Part shown: piece after piece, positions 50,117 through 59,147 of the stretch
Numbering within the stretch: position 1 is the stretch's first letter
How the letters are laid out: every line of letters starts with the position of its first letter
Assembly (NCBI RefSeq): GCF_900163965.1
Contig: NZ_FULE01000005.1
Span: 47,469-111,468, forward strand
Length of the DNA stretch: 64,000 bases
Source: Vibrio ruber DSM 16370
GTDB taxonomy: Bacteria > Pseudomonadota > Gammaproteobacteria > Enterobacterales > Vibrionaceae
Direction of reading: 5' to 3'
Made by a program: the position numbers and the translations under genes
The notes under the pieces: model-generated
What the model was told of the DNA's origin: nothing
Seen by the model: the letters and a program-made list of their open reading frames with translations, nothing else
Database searches by the model: none

Positions 50117-50737
50117 TTAAGCCCGACGGTTGTTATAAATGCATAACATGTCCAGATAGCTGTTCACCAGATCATCAATCTCTTTTTGATCTTGTAAACG
50201 GTTTACTTGAACAAACAGAGAGTAGAAGATCCCGAGGAACAGGGTGACTAAGTGCTCAGAATCATAATGATCGCTGACATCACCGCGTTCGATTGCGTTG
50301 ACAAACATGTTTTTCACCAGCAGGCGGTTTGTATGGTTGGTCGATACGAATAGCGGCCAGACTTCATCGCGAGTTGATGCACTCCACTCAAACCACACTT
50401 TCAGCCAATGACAATCTTCAAATACCAATTTTGTCATTTTATGTGTGAGATGATAGAGGTTATCTTTGATATAACTGTCTACATCAATATTGTCTGCGAG
50501 GAAGTTTGAGAATTGGTGAACGACATGAGTGAGCACATCATCAACTAAATCCTCACGCGTTGGGAAATAGTTAAATACTGTTGCAACAGAAACCTGAGCA
50601 ATCTCAGCGATATCTGCATGTCCACCACGTCCGATACCTCGCTTGGCGAAAACTTCAAGCGCAATTTCCATGAGCTGAAGTTTACGTTTCTGAGGTGATA
50701 ATCGTGTACGAGGGCGTTTTTCTATTGAAGCGTCCAT
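50117..50737 (-). CDS. luxR: LuxR/HapR-type quorum-sensing master regulator (TetR family)
   Basis: The 206-residue protein is of the LuxR/HapR/OpaR/SmcR group, the high-cell-density regulator of vibrios, not the acyl-homoserine-lactone LuxR of V. fischeri. It starts MDASIEKRPRTRLSPQKRK and has the TetR helix-turn-helix (GRGGHADIAEIAQVSVATVF then NYFPTREDL). The core segment HWLKVWFEWSASTRDEVWPLF matches HapR closely; the C terminus (LDMLCIYNNRRA) is also family-like. No truncation or frameshift is seen, unlike the hapR mutants common in domesticated strains. The 5' leader carries a Qrr-like pairing site. Neighbours lpdA and hpt match V. parahaemolyticus. Confidence 0.97.
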   Translation of the reverse strand: MDASIEKRPRTRLSPQKRKLQLMEIALEVFAKRGIGRGGHADIAEIAQVSVATVFNYFPTREDLVDDVLTHVVHQFSNFLADNIDVDSYIKDNLYHLTHKMTKLVFEDCHWLKVWFEWSASTRDEVWPLFVSTNHTNRLLVKNMFVNAIERGDVSDHYDSEHLVTLFLGIFYSLFVQVNRLQDQKEIDDLVNSYLDMLCIYNNRRA

Positions 50738-50747
50738 AGTTTTTTTT

Positions 50748-50764
50748 CCTTGCCAATTACGTTG
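50748..50764 (-). promoter_or_regulatory. Qrr small-RNA pairing site in the luxR leader
   Basis: On the minus strand the 17 bases CAACGTAATTGGCAAGG lie 11 bases before the luxR ATG and resemble the complement of the conserved Qrr core (CAACGTCAGTTGGCTAGG), with two substitutions and one missing base. They overlap the AAGG ribosome binding site. In vibrios Qrr RNAs pair here with Hfq to block LuxR/HapR translation at low cell density. Confidence 0.65.
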
Positions 50765-50904
50765 AATGAATATGTGTTCTAATGATTATTTTATTATTTT
50801 GTGTTCGATATATGAGTGTAATGGTGCATATGTGTCAGGCCAATTCTTTATATGAAGTTTTTGTGCAGTGCCTCAAGTATCATTTGTGATGGAATTTAAT
50901 CATA

Positions 50905-50924
50905 TTAGTGATAATTATCGTGAA
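50905..50924 (-). promoter_or_regulatory. Candidate LuxR/HapR self-binding site
   Basis: TTAGTGATAATTATCGTGAA resembles the LuxR/HapR consensus (TTATTGAT, spacer, ATCAATAA) with four mismatches, about 170 bases upstream of luxR in the 442-bp luxR-hpt gap. Autorepression is known in the family; the site is a weak by-eye match. Nothing else with coding appearance lies in this AT-rich gap. Confidence 0.3.
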
Positions 50925-51179
50925 ATTATGTCTTTATTTTATAGATGAATTTTATTCATCCAGAAATAGCGTTAATGAGTGTCATTATTTGCTGTTTCGC
51001 TGGAGAGAGGCGAGTATTGAGAAGAATAACAAAAGAGGATGAGTGCTCTGTCAGCTCTGTTTAACTCTCGGGTTAGAGGTGATACTATACGCCCCCTTCA
51101 TTGATAGGCTTATCATCCAAAAATGCCGGATTCAATGAGATGCCCATTTAAAAAGCCCAACCAAAGCAATGAGATTCTT

Positions 51180-51713
51180 ATGAAGCATACCGTTGAAGTC
51201 ATGATTTCTGAGCAGGATGTCCAGAAACGTGTACAAGCCCTAGGGAAGGAAATTACCGAATATTATCAGCATAGCGAGGAATTGGTTCTTGTCGGGTTAC
51301 TCCGCGGATCATTCGTATTTATGGCTGATTTAGCCCGCGCGATTCAACTGACGCATCAAGTCGATTTTATGACGGCTTCCAGTTATGGCAACGAAATGCA
51401 AAGCTCACGAGATGTCCGTATCCTGAAAGATCTCGATGATGATATTAAAGGCAAAGATGTATTGCTGGTCGAAGATATTATCGATACGGGGAATACCTTA
51501 AATAAAGTGAAAGAGATTCTGTCGTTGCGCGAGCCGCGTTCGATCCGTATCTGTACATTGCTGGATAAGCCTTCACGCAGAGAAGTCCCTGTGGATGTAG
51601 CGTGGATTGGTTTTGAAATACCGGATGAGTTTGTCGTCGGTGTCGGTATTGACTATGCGCAGAAATATCGCCATTTGCCTTATATTGGGCGAGTCACGCT
51701 CCAGGAGTCATAA
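51180..51713 (+). CDS. hpt: Hypoxanthine phosphoribosyltransferase
   Basis: Hpt salvages hypoxanthine (and guanine) to IMP/GMP with PRPP. The 177-residue protein has the PRPP-binding motif [17 protein letters not shown] and the flexible-loop segment [16 protein letters not shown]. The ATG at 51180 gives the usual N terminus ([18 protein letters not shown]); the frame is open 57 bases upstream but without family similarity. It precedes carbonic anhydrase, as in E. coli hpt-can. Confidence 0.96.
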   Translation: MKHTVEVMISEQDVQKRVQALGKEITEYYQHSEELVLVGLLRGSFVFMADLARAIQLTHQVDFMTASSYGNEMQSSRDVRILKDLDDDIKGKDVLLVEDIIDTGNTLNKVKEILSLREPRSIRICTLLDKPSRREVPVDVAWIGFEIPDEFVVGVGIDYAQKYRHLPYIGRVTLQES

Positions 51714-51741
51714 GAGCGGCATAAAGCGCTGTATAGATGTG

Positions 51742-51775
51742 AAAATAAGAGCCCGGAAGGGCTTTTATTTTTTAG
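51742..51775. terminator. Bidirectional terminator between hpt and can
   Basis: AAAATAAGAGCCC pairs with GGGCTTTTATTTT (one G-U) around GGAA, and A- and T-runs flank it. It sits between two convergent genes. Confidence 0.85.
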
Positions 51776-51791
51776 ACACTCAATACGGCGC

Positions 51792-52460
51792 TCAGCGACA
51801 AAGTAGCTTGTAGTCCGGATTGAGAATTTTTTCCATCGCTTGATGGTAGGTATCTTCAACGGTTTGCGGTGAATTGCAGCGAACCCCGAGATATTCTAAT
51901 TTTCCGTCTTCGATGCCGTAAACCACGCCATGAAGTTCGATCTGCTGTCCGCGTTCCCAAGCACCTTGAAGAATGGTGGAGTTGCCCAGATTATACACCT
52001 GCTCTGCGACATTGATTTCTGCCAGCTTATCGGCGCGGTCTTGATCAGACATTTTGTCAAGGTAAGTCCGGTGTTTACAGTAGACATCGTGAATATGCAG
52101 CAACCAGTTGTTAATGAGCCCGAGTTTCGGAGTGTCAATTGCAGCATTGACGCCACCACAGTGATAGTGTCCGCAAATAATTACATGTTTCACTTTGAGC
52201 ACATCAACAGCATACTGGACGACAGAGAGACAATTCAGATCGGTATGAATGACCAGATTAGCGACGTTGCGGTGAACAAATAATTCTCCGGCATAAAGCC
52301 CGGTCAGACGCTCTGCCGGCACGCGGCTATCGGAACAACCAATCCACAGGAAATCTGGATTCTGGCCTTCTGCCAGTTTACTGAAATATTCAGGATTCTC
52401 TGCTTTAATCGATTGGGTCCATTTCGCATTATTTTCGAATAGTGTTTTGATCTGGGGCAT
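51792..52460 (-). CDS. can: Beta-class carbonic anhydrase
   Basis: Can interconverts CO2 and bicarbonate to feed carboxylases. The 222-residue protein has the beta-class zinc ligands in [12 protein letters not shown] (Cys, Asp-Arg dyad) and [10 protein letters not shown] (His and Cys), with [23 protein letters not shown] between. The ATG at 52460 follows GGAAAG at good spacing and gives the family N terminus [11 protein letters not shown]; a longer frame to 52550 lacks similarity. It is divergent from the yadG homologue. Confidence 0.96.
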   Translation of the reverse strand: MPQIKTLFENNAKWTQSIKAENPEYFSKLAEGQNPDFLWIGCSDSRVPAERLTGLYAGELFVHRNVANLVIHTDLNCLSVVQYAVDVLKVKHVIICGHYHCGGVNAAIDTPKLGLINNWLLHIHDVYCKHRTYLDKMSDQDRADKLAEINVAEQVYNLGNSTILQGAWERGQQIELHGVVYGIEDGKLEYLGVRCNSPQTVEDTYHQAMEKILNPDYKLLCR

Positions 52461-52876
52461 CTTACTTTCCTTACCTGCAATGGGAGGCATTTCCCACAGC
52501 CTAAAGATAATCCGATTGTTTGGTCGGCTTAACTGAGAATCAATATACACAATATAGTTGCGAATATATTGCTTTTTTTACTCATCTGATCAGATATGGC
52601 AAGATTAGGAAAATTGAGGTGATAAAAGCATCAGTTTTTAAAGACTTGAACGAATCATGCGAATGAGTTGTAAAACGGTGCATTTTCCCTGTAAATACCC
52701 GCATTTAAATTAAGTTTTTTTGATTTTTAGCTGCAATTTGGCTATTTCATTTTTTCTGATGTAAGGTTGAAACTTCTTCGTTGAACCTCCATATGAAAAC
52801 TATTCGTCTACTGGCATCCTTATCATCAGGTTGCGGTTTCAGCCGACGATGTCAATGACATAGGATCTTATTCAAT
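52461..52876. other. 416-bp divergent promoter region between can and yadG
   Basis: The region is AT-rich and should hold the can and yadG promoters, but I could not place them with confidence. A 21-codon frame from 52794 has no supporting features. No RNA gene or operator was recognised. Confidence 0.5.
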
Positions 52877-53854
52877 ATGAATGCATTAGAACTAACCGAT
52901 TTACGTAAAACGTATGCCGGTGGATTTGAAGCACTGAAAGGCCTCAATCTGACGGTGAGAAAAGGGGATTTTTACGCTTTACTTGGCCCCAATGGTGCCG
53001 GTAAGTCAACCACGATTGGGATTATTTCCTCACTCGTCAATAAAACCTCGGGAAAGGTATCCGTATTCGGCCACGATCTGGACAAAGAAATGGAGCTGGC
53101 TAAACTTTCTTTGGGGTTGGTGCCGCAGGAGTTTAACTTCAACCAGTTTGAAACCGTTGAACAAATTGTGATTCAGCAAGCGGGATACTACGGTGTACCA
53201 CGTGCGCAAGCCAAAGAGCGGGCGAAGAAATATCTCACACAGCTCGACCTATGGGAAAAACGCAAAGAACGTTCCAGAAACCTCTCCGGGGGGATGAAGC
53301 GTCGGCTGATGATTGCCCGGGCTTTAATGCATGAACCTCAGTTATTGATTCTTGATGAACCGACGGCTGGCGTCGATATTGAATTGCGCCGCTCGATGTG
53401 GGATTACCTTCAGCAGCTCAACCGCCAAGGGATTACGATTATTCTGACCACACATTATCTCGAAGAAGCGGAAATGTTATGCCGTAATATCGGGATTATT
53501 CACGGTGGTGAGTTAATTGAAAATACCTCGATGAAGGCGTTACTTGGTCAGCTTAAGGTCGAAACATTTATTCTCGATCTGGCACCGACGGTGACCGACA
53601 TCCCCGAGCTGACCGGCGTACTGAGTCAGAAACATGCCGATGGCTCTTTGGAGATTGAAATTGAGAAAACCCAAGGCCTGAACCATGTATTTCGCCAGCT
53701 AAGTGAGCATGGTATTCCGGTTCTGTCGATGCGCAATAAAGCCAACCGACTGGAAGAACTGTTTGTCCGTATCGTCAATGAATCCACAGCGGGCGGTCGC
53801 ACCAGCGGCAATCATGATGCGACCACAACACATCATGAGACATCAACGAATTAA
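52877..53854 (+). CDS. yadG: ABC transporter ATP-binding protein (YadG-like)
   Basis: The 325-residue ATPase has Walker A (GPNGAGKST), the Q-loop in VPQEFNF, signature LSGGMKRRLMIARAL, Walker B (LLILDEPTAGVD) and the switch His (LTTHYLEEAE). The C-terminal His/Thr-rich tail (TTTHHETSTN) is unusual and poorly conserved. It pairs with the permease 21 bases downstream to form an ABC-2 type exporter of unknown substrate. The hpt-can-yadG-yadH order is the same as in E. coli. Confidence 0.93.
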   Translation: MNALELTDLRKTYAGGFEALKGLNLTVRKGDFYALLGPNGAGKSTTIGIISSLVNKTSGKVSVFGHDLDKEMELAKLSLGLVPQEFNFNQFETVEQIVIQQAGYYGVPRAQAKERAKKYLTQLDLWEKRKERSRNLSGGMKRRLMIARALMHEPQLLILDEPTAGVDIELRRSMWDYLQQLNRQGITIILTTHYLEEAEMLCRNIGIIHGGELIENTSMKALLGQLKVETFILDLAPTVTDIPELTGVLSQKHADGSLEIEIEKTQGLNHVFRQLSEHGIPVLSMRNKANRLEELFVRIVNESTAGGRTSGNHDATTTHHETSTN

Positions 53855-53875
53855 AGAATCAAAATGAGAGGAAGC

Positions 53876-54646
53876 ATGTATAAGCTTTATTGGACCGCCT
53901 TTTGCAGTCTGCTGGGGAAAGAAGTGGTTCGTTTTTCCCGTATCTGGGTGCAAACCCTTGTACCGCCAGCGATTACCATGACACTCTATTTTATTATTTT
54001 CGGTAATTTGATTGGTTCCCGCATCGGGATGATGCACGGTGTCAGTTATATGGCGTACATTGTGCCCGGCCTGATTATGATGTCGGTGATTACCAACTCT
54101 TATTCGAATGTCGCCTCTTCGTTCTTTGGTGCCAAAATGCACAAAAATATTGAAGAGTTACTGGTTGCACCGGTGCCGACTTACGTCATCATTGGCGGCT
54201 ATATTATGGGTGGGGTGGCCCGCGGATTATGTGTCGGCGTGATGGTCACGCTGGTGTCCCTGTTTTTTGTCGATCTTCAGGTCGAACACTGGGGGATCAT
54301 TGTCGTGACTGTGTTCCTGACATCTGTGGTGTTCTCACTCGGTGGGTTTATCAATGCCATCTATGCCAAAAGCTTCGATGACATCTCGATTGTGCCGACG
54401 TTTATCCTGACGCCACTGACTTATCTTGGCGGTGTGTTCTACTCATTATCGCTGCTGCCTGAATTCTGGCAATATGTGTCCAAGGTTAATCCCATTGTGT
54501 ATATGGTTAATGCATTCCGTTATGGATTTCTGGGGATTTCCGATGTGAGTATTCTGGCATCATTTTCGGTGTTAGGGATCTTCATCGTAGCGCTGTATAG
54601 CATATCTTATATCTTGGTGAAAAAGGGGATAGGGCTAAGAACTTAA
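53876..54646 (+). CDS. yadH: ABC-2 type transporter permease (YadH-like)
   Basis: The 256-residue membrane protein has about six helices and matches E. coli YadH closely, for example RIWVQTLVPPAITMTLYFII, the segment GNLIGSRIG, ASSFFGAKMHKNIEELLVAP and PTFILTPLTYLGGVFYSL. It works with the YadG ATPase; the exported substrate is unknown. The ATG at 53876 follows GAGGAAGC; a second ATG at 53864 is also in frame. A terminator follows at 54694. Confidence 0.92.
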   Translation: MYKLYWTAFCSLLGKEVVRFSRIWVQTLVPPAITMTLYFIIFGNLIGSRIGMMHGVSYMAYIVPGLIMMSVITNSYSNVASSFFGAKMHKNIEELLVAPVPTYVIIGGYIMGGVARGLCVGVMVTLVSLFFVDLQVEHWGIIVVTVFLTSVVFSLGGFINAIYAKSFDDISIVPTFILTPLTYLGGVFYSLSLLPEFWQYVSKVNPIVYMVNAFRYGFLGISDVSILASFSVLGIFIVALYSISYILVKKGIGLRT

Positions 54647-54693
54647 CCACGAACCCGAGTCACTGAATATCTTGCGAACAACACAGTATGATC

Positions 54694-54733
54694 AACCGGG
54701 GCGCATCCATTCGAGATGCGCCCCGGTTTTTAT
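54694..54733 (+). terminator. Rho-independent terminator after yadH
   Basis: A 13-bp stem (AACCGGGGCGCAT/ATGCGCCCCGGTT) closes a nine-base loop and is followed by TTTTTAT. Confidence 0.9.
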
Positions 54734-54767
54734 AGCGGCTCATTTTATATGACGTTCTGATATAGTT

Positions 54768-54857
54768 TTATAAAAACGGCCAGGATGTGGTTAAAACGCT
54801 CAACGTGATCAATACACCCATCGTCAAAAAGAATCGTACGGATTTCAGATAGGACAT
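54768..54857 (-). CDS. Candidate 29-residue small membrane protein
   Basis: A 29-codon frame on the minus strand starts with ATG, preceded by TGAGGG with seven bases of spacing, a strong ribosome binding site. The peptide begins MSYLKSVRFFL, continues with a hydrophobic stretch (about residues 9-23) and ends TTSWPFL before TAA. A short basic start, one membrane span and a short tail fit the class of small membrane proteins. I do not recognise a family. It is alone in a 537-bp gap between yadH and yiaK, separated from yadH by a terminator. Confidence 0.55.
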   Translation of the reverse strand: MSYLKSVRFFLTMGVLITLSVLTTSWPFL

Positions 54858-55045
54858 TTCATTTCCCTCAGAACATTCATATTGCCATTGTGCTTATCTT
54901 TCTATTTTATCTGAATTCACTCATCTTGATCTGTTTTTGTTGTAATTTTTCTTCATTTTAACGTTTTTTATCTGAATCAAATCTCTTTCAGAGTTTAATT
55001 TACTGATTTATCTCTTAATTGTGTATTTATATTTCATTTTTATTC

Positions 55046-55062
55046 GTTTCGTATAGCGAAAC
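55046..55062 (+). promoter_or_regulatory. Palindrome upstream of yiaK, candidate YiaJ operator
   Basis: GTTTCGTATAGCGAAAC is a perfect 6-5-6 inverted repeat about 122 bases before the yiaK start. IclR-family regulators often bind such sites, and the operon encodes an IclR protein (62055-62819). The rest of the AT-rich stretch 54858-55183 holds no gene. Confidence 0.45.
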
Positions 55063-55096
55063 AAAAAATGCCATTTGTTTTGAATTTGAATCATTG

Positions 55097-55111
55097 GCTC
55101 ACAAAGTGAGC
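55097..55111 (+). promoter_or_regulatory. Second palindrome upstream of yiaK
   Basis: GCTCACAAAGTGAGC is a perfect 6-3-6 inverted repeat 72 bases before yiaK. It differs from the first palindrome and does not match the CRP consensus; it may bind another regulator. Confidence 0.4.
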
Positions 55112-55183
55112 AATTTGAGATTTTAAAATTCGGAATAAAACGTAGCATCAATTACGTAATATGAAATGAATCGGAGATAAGCA

Positions 55184-56185
55184 ATGCCTCTCGTATCCTT
55201 AAATGAACTGCAACATCAATTTGAAAGTGCCTTGCTCAAAAGGGGCATGGCCGCCGACTCAGCAACCAAACTTGCCCAAGGGTTTGTTGAAATGGCGAAT
55301 GAAGGAACCTACTCGCATGGTATCAACCGATTCCCGGTTTTTATTTCTCAGGTGGATCAAGGGCATATTAAGCTCAATGCCATTCCGGAATGCGTTAACA
55401 GTCTGGGTGCCCTGGAGCAGTGGGATTGCCATTTCGGCCCCGGAGTCCTCAATGGATTAATTTGTACTGACCGTGCGATTGAACTGGCGAAACAGTATGG
55501 CATCGGCATGGTGGCAATGCGCAATTCAAACCACTGGATGCGCGGCGGAACTTACGTACTCAAAATGGCTCGTGCAGGCTTGGCCGGTATTGCATCCACC
55601 AACTCAATTGCCGTAATGCCAGCCTGGGGAGGGAAAGATCATCGCGTGGGCAGTAATCCATTAATTATGGCGGTTGCCGGTGATCCGCCGGTATTGGTGG
55701 ATTGTTCAATGAGTCAGTATTCCTACGGTCAGCTGCAAAACTATGTGCTGGCGGATAAAGAACTTCCGGTCGTCGGCGGCTTTGATGATGAGGGTCAGTT
55801 AACCACCGATCCGCATGTTCTGTGGGAAAACAAACGACTCCTGCCGATGGGATTCTGGAAAGGCTCTTCAATGGCTGTAGTGCTGGACATGCTGCTGACG
55901 GCGGTAAGCGGTGGGTATTCCGTCCCTGCATTAACTGAAGATATGCAAGCTGAATTCGGTGTTTCACAGTTTTTGATTGCCATTGATACCAGCAAAACGA
56001 TGGACGGAGAGCGTCTGATCGAAGAGATGAAGCGCATCCGGGAATATGTGCTTGCCTCCGAGCCTGCCGAGAGCGGCAAGGTGATGATTGCGGGATCTGA
56101 GATTCAGTCTTATATCGACAAGCACCGGGAGCAAGGTGGTATCGAAATTCACGATGAGATTTGGCAGCAGATCCTTGCACTTTAG
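55184..56185 (+). CDS. yiaK: 2,3-diketo-L-gulonate reductase (YiaK-like)
   Basis: YiaK (DlgD) reduces 2,3-diketo-L-gulonate to 3-keto-L-gulonate with NADH. The 333-residue protein is of the Ldh_2/malate-dehydrogenase-like family, with GMVAMRNSNHWMRGGTYVLK and GSNPLIMAVAGDPPVLVD as landmarks and a near-identical length to E. coli YiaK (332). A GGAG-type ribosome binding site precedes the ATG. It is the first gene of the operon and its promoter region has two palindromes. Confidence 0.93.
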   Translation: MPLVSLNELQHQFESALLKRGMAADSATKLAQGFVEMANEGTYSHGINRFPVFISQVDQGHIKLNAIPECVNSLGALEQWDCHFGPGVLNGLICTDRAIELAKQYGIGMVAMRNSNHWMRGGTYVLKMARAGLAGIASTNSIAVMPAWGGKDHRVGSNPLIMAVAGDPPVLVDCSMSQYSYGQLQNYVLADKELPVVGGFDDEGQLTTDPHVLWENKRLLPMGFWKGSSMAVVLDMLLTAVSGGYSVPALTEDMQAEFGVSQFLIAIDTSKTMDGERLIEEMKRIREYVLASEPAESGKVMIAGSEIQSYIDKHREQGGIEIHDEIWQQILAL

Positions 56186-56270
56186 ATTGACCGAATCAGT
56201 CGAACTGATAACAAAAGTCGATCCATAAAAAGAATGATTCAGACAAGTAAGCACCGCCGGAGAGTTGTAT

Positions 56271-56789
56271 ATGCGAACGGTATTGAAATGGGTTTTGGAC
56301 AGTATTGACATCATCATGGCAGCGATATTGGTCGCCATGTTAGTGCTGGTATTTACCAATGTAGTACTCAGGTATGGATTTTCTTCAGGGCTGAGAGCAT
56401 CGGTTGAATTGTCGCGTCTGGGGTTAGTCTGGGTGGTGATGTTGGGGGCGGTGATCGTCCTCCAGCGAGATGAGCATCTGGCTGTTAAAGAGTTTACCGA
56501 AAAACTCATGCCTCGCTGGGTCCCATTTCTCAGACGGCTCTGTTGGTTGATTATTTTGGTCTCGGTCGGGATGCTGTTTTATGGCGCATTCGGTCAGATG
56601 ATGGATAACTGGCGTGATATTTCCCCGCTGACAGGCCTGCCATCGGCACTATTTTATCTGGCCGGTGCGATCTCCGGTGGATTAATGGCGATTTTGGCGG
56701 CCGTCCGAATATTTTTTCCACAGTGGTTGATAGACAAGTCCGCTGATGAATCCGTTGTGACACAACAGGCTCAGGAGGATCAGGCATGA
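56271..56789 (+). CDS. yiaM: TRAP transporter small permease (YiaM/DctQ family)
   Basis: The 172-residue inner membrane protein has four predicted helices and the DctQ look (ANVVLRYGF-like VFTNVVLRYGFSSGLRASVEL, then VWVVMLGAVIVLQRDEHLAV). With YiaN and YiaO it forms a TRAP transporter for 2,3-diketo-L-gulonate. The ATG at 56271 follows GGAGAG; a TTG six bases upstream is less likely. Its stop overlaps the yiaN start. Confidence 0.92.
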   Translation: MRTVLKWVLDSIDIIMAAILVAMLVLVFTNVVLRYGFSSGLRASVELSRLGLVWVVMLGAVIVLQRDEHLAVKEFTEKLMPRWVPFLRRLCWLIILVSVGMLFYGAFGQMMDNWRDISPLTGLPSALFYLAGAISGGLMAILAAVRIFFPQWLIDKSADESVVTQQAQEDQA

Positions 56790-58066
56790 CGCTATTTATC
56801 TTCTTAACGGTCTTGATTGTGTCGATCCTTTTAGGTTTGCCCGTCGCCTTTGCTTTATTACTGTCTTCTATTGCGTTGATGGTGCATATGGATCTGTTCA
56901 GTGCTGACATTCTGGCTCAGTCACTGGTGAACGGGGTGGATAGTTTTACCTTACTGGCGATTCCGTTTTTCCTGATTGCCGGTGAGGTAATGTCTGCGGG
57001 CGGGTTATCTACACGGATTGTCCGGCTGGCAACCTGTTATGTCGGTCACCGCAAAGGTGGATTAGGGTATGTAGCGATCATGACCTCGGTGCTGCTTGCC
57101 GGGCTTTCCGGCTCTGCGGTAGCCGATGCTGCAGCGCTGGTCAGTATTCTTTACCCGATGATGAAAGCGGCCAAATATCCGCAAAGCCCGTCAATGGGGC
57201 TGCTGGCCGCCGGTGGCATTATCGCTCCTGTTATTCCGCCGTCTCTGCCGTTAATTTTGGTCGGGGTTGCCGGTGGTATTTCCATCAAGAACCTATTTCT
57301 CGGTGGGATCGTGCCCGGTATCTTGATGGGACTGACACTGATGTTTGTCTGGGCGTTCACGGTGCGCAGCGAAGATCTGGACGTGCAGCCCAGAGCTTCA
57401 AAAACGGAAAAACGTGCCGCACTGAAAGATGGTATCTGGGCGTTATTGTTACCGGTGATCATTATCGGCGGGATTCGCTTTGGCGTGTTCACCCCGACAG
57501 AAGCTGCGGTTGTCGCTGCCGTGTATGCCATCTTTGTTGCGGCGGTCATTTACCGGGAAATCAATCTGCGCAGTTTTTATCACATCCTGCTCAATGCCGG
57601 GCGCTCAACAGCCATGGTGATGTTTCTGGTCGGTTGTGCCATGGTCGCGGCCTGGCTGATTACCGTGGCTCAGTTGCCCCAACAACTGGCACAGATGCTG
57701 GCACCGTTGGTTGACAGTCCGCGTCTGCTGATGGCGGTCATTATGCTGCTGGTTTTGTGTGTCGGGATGGTGATGGATCTCAGCCCGACCATTCTGATTC
57801 TGGTGCCGCTCCTGATGCCGGTCGTCAAACTGGCAGGGATCGACCCCACCTATTTTGGACTGATGTTTGTGATCAATTGTTCGATTGGTCTGATTACCCC
57901 TCCGGTCGGTACCGTGCTCAATGTTGTGTGTGGTGTAGCTAAAGTACCGATGTCGGCAGCGGTTAAAGGCATCTTTCCATTTATTCTGGCGTACACCGTG
58001 TTACTGACGCTGTTCGTCATCTTCCCGAGCATTATAACAATACCAATGAAACTTATTATCGGATAA
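56786..58066 (+). CDS. yiaN: TRAP transporter large permease (YiaN/DctM family)
   Basis: The 426-residue protein has about a dozen helices and is the transport subunit of the TRAP system. Landmarks are LAIPFFLIAGEVMSAGGLST, AGLSGSAVADAAALVSIL and AGGIIAPVIPPSLPLILVGV near the first half, and GLITPPVGTVLNVVCGVAK near the C terminus, all typical of DctM. Its ATGA start overlaps the yiaM stop by four bases, which implies coupled translation. Confidence 0.94.
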   Translation: MTLFIFLTVLIVSILLGLPVAFALLLSSIALMVHMDLFSADILAQSLVNGVDSFTLLAIPFFLIAGEVMSAGGLSTRIVRLATCYVGHRKGGLGYVAIMTSVLLAGLSGSAVADAAALVSILYPMMKAAKYPQSPSMGLLAAGGIIAPVIPPSLPLILVGVAGGISIKNLFLGGIVPGILMGLTLMFVWAFTVRSEDLDVQPRASKTEKRAALKDGIWALLLPVIIIGGIRFGVFTPTEAAVVAAVYAIFVAAVIYREINLRSFYHILLNAGRSTAMVMFLVGCAMVAAWLITVAQLPQQLAQMLAPLVDSPRLLMAVIMLLVLCVGMVMDLSPTILILVPLLMPVVKLAGIDPTYFGLMFVINCSIGLITPPVGTVLNVVCGVAKVPMSAAVKGIFPFILAYTVLLTLFVIFPSIITIPMKLIIG

Positions 58067-58078
58067 CGGAGAAACAAC

Positions 58079-59053
58079 ATGAAATCAATTCTGAAAGTTG
58101 CAGGTTTGGTGACAGCACTGGCGATGTTCACCACCCAGTCTTATGCCACCACATTGAAACTTGCTCACGCTGCCCCTGAATCAGATCTACAACAGGACAT
58201 GTCACTGTTCTTTAAAAAAGAGGTCGAAGCACGTTCTCACGGGGATATCAAAGTCAACATCTTCCCCCAAGGACAATTGGGCAATGATAAACAGATGATT
58301 GATGGCACCCGGGCGGGAATCATTGATATCTCAATGGTCGGATTAAATAACTGGTCTGGCTTACTCCCTGAATCGGCTGCTTTCACTCTGCCATTCATTT
58401 TTCCGACTCGGGAAGCTGCTTATCAGGTCTTAGACGGTAACGTGGGTCAGGACGTGCTCAAGTCGATGGAAAAATATGGCATCAAAGGGTTGGGATATCC
58501 GGAAAACGGCTATCGGAATATGACCAATAATCGTGGGCCAATCCGTAAACCGGCAGATGTCGCCGGGTTGAGAATGCGGGTCAATAATTCCAAAGCACTC
58601 AATGATATGTTCAATGCATTACATGCGAACCCGCAACAGATCCCGGTCTCTGAGTTGTATACCGCTTTAGAAACTGGCGTGGTCGATGCTCAGGATCATC
58701 CGATTGGTGTCACCCTGTCTTTTAAATTTTATGAAGTACAGAAATATTTGAGCATGACTCAGCACGCGTATTCACCGCTCGTCTTAACCATGAACTTAAA
58801 AAGCTTCAAAAAACTCAGTGCCGCTGAACAGAAAATTATCACTGATGTTGCGGCTGAAGCCGTCAAGATGCAGCGCCAAATGAGTATCAAAAAAGAAGAT
58901 CAGATGATCGCTGAGCTGGAATCTCATGGCATGAAAGTCAACCGGGATGTGGATGGTGCAGCATTTCAGGCGGTAGTTAAACCGGTCTGGAATGAATTTA
59001 TCAAAGCAAACGGTGACACCATGATCAATCGCATTCTGGCAGCGCAAAAATAA
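58079..59053 (+). CDS. yiaO: TRAP transporter periplasmic binding protein (YiaO/DctP family)
   Basis: The 324-residue precursor has a Sec signal peptide (cleavage after about residue 23, QSYA). The mature part is of the DctP family, with [20 protein letters not shown], the conserved ligand-binding Arg region [15 protein letters not shown], and [16 protein letters not shown]. It captures the acidic sugar in the periplasm for YiaMN. It starts 12 bases after yiaN. Confidence 0.94.
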   Translation: MKSILKVAGLVTALAMFTTQSYATTLKLAHAAPESDLQQDMSLFFKKEVEARSHGDIKVNIFPQGQLGNDKQMIDGTRAGIIDISMVGLNNWSGLLPESAAFTLPFIFPTREAAYQVLDGNVGQDVLKSMEKYGIKGLGYPENGYRNMTNNRGPIRKPADVAGLRMRVNNSKALNDMFNALHANPQQIPVSELYTALETGVVDAQDHPIGVTLSFKFYEVQKYLSMTQHAYSPLVLTMNLKSFKKLSAAEQKIITDVAAEAVKMQRQMSIKKEDQMIAELESHGMKVNRDVDGAAFQAVVKPVWNEFIKANGDTMINRILAAQK

Positions 59054-59147
59054 CCGTCAGCGATTGAGTAACCCTTCGGTGTGCAGTGGTGCTGGACACC
59101 GAAATGGACAGGAGAGGTATCGACAATGCATGTCGATAGGAGCGGCT

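Noticed and set aside
52794..52859. 21-codon frame before yadG
   Set aside because: No ribosome binding site, no hydrophobic or other pattern, and it ends just before the yadG start by chance.
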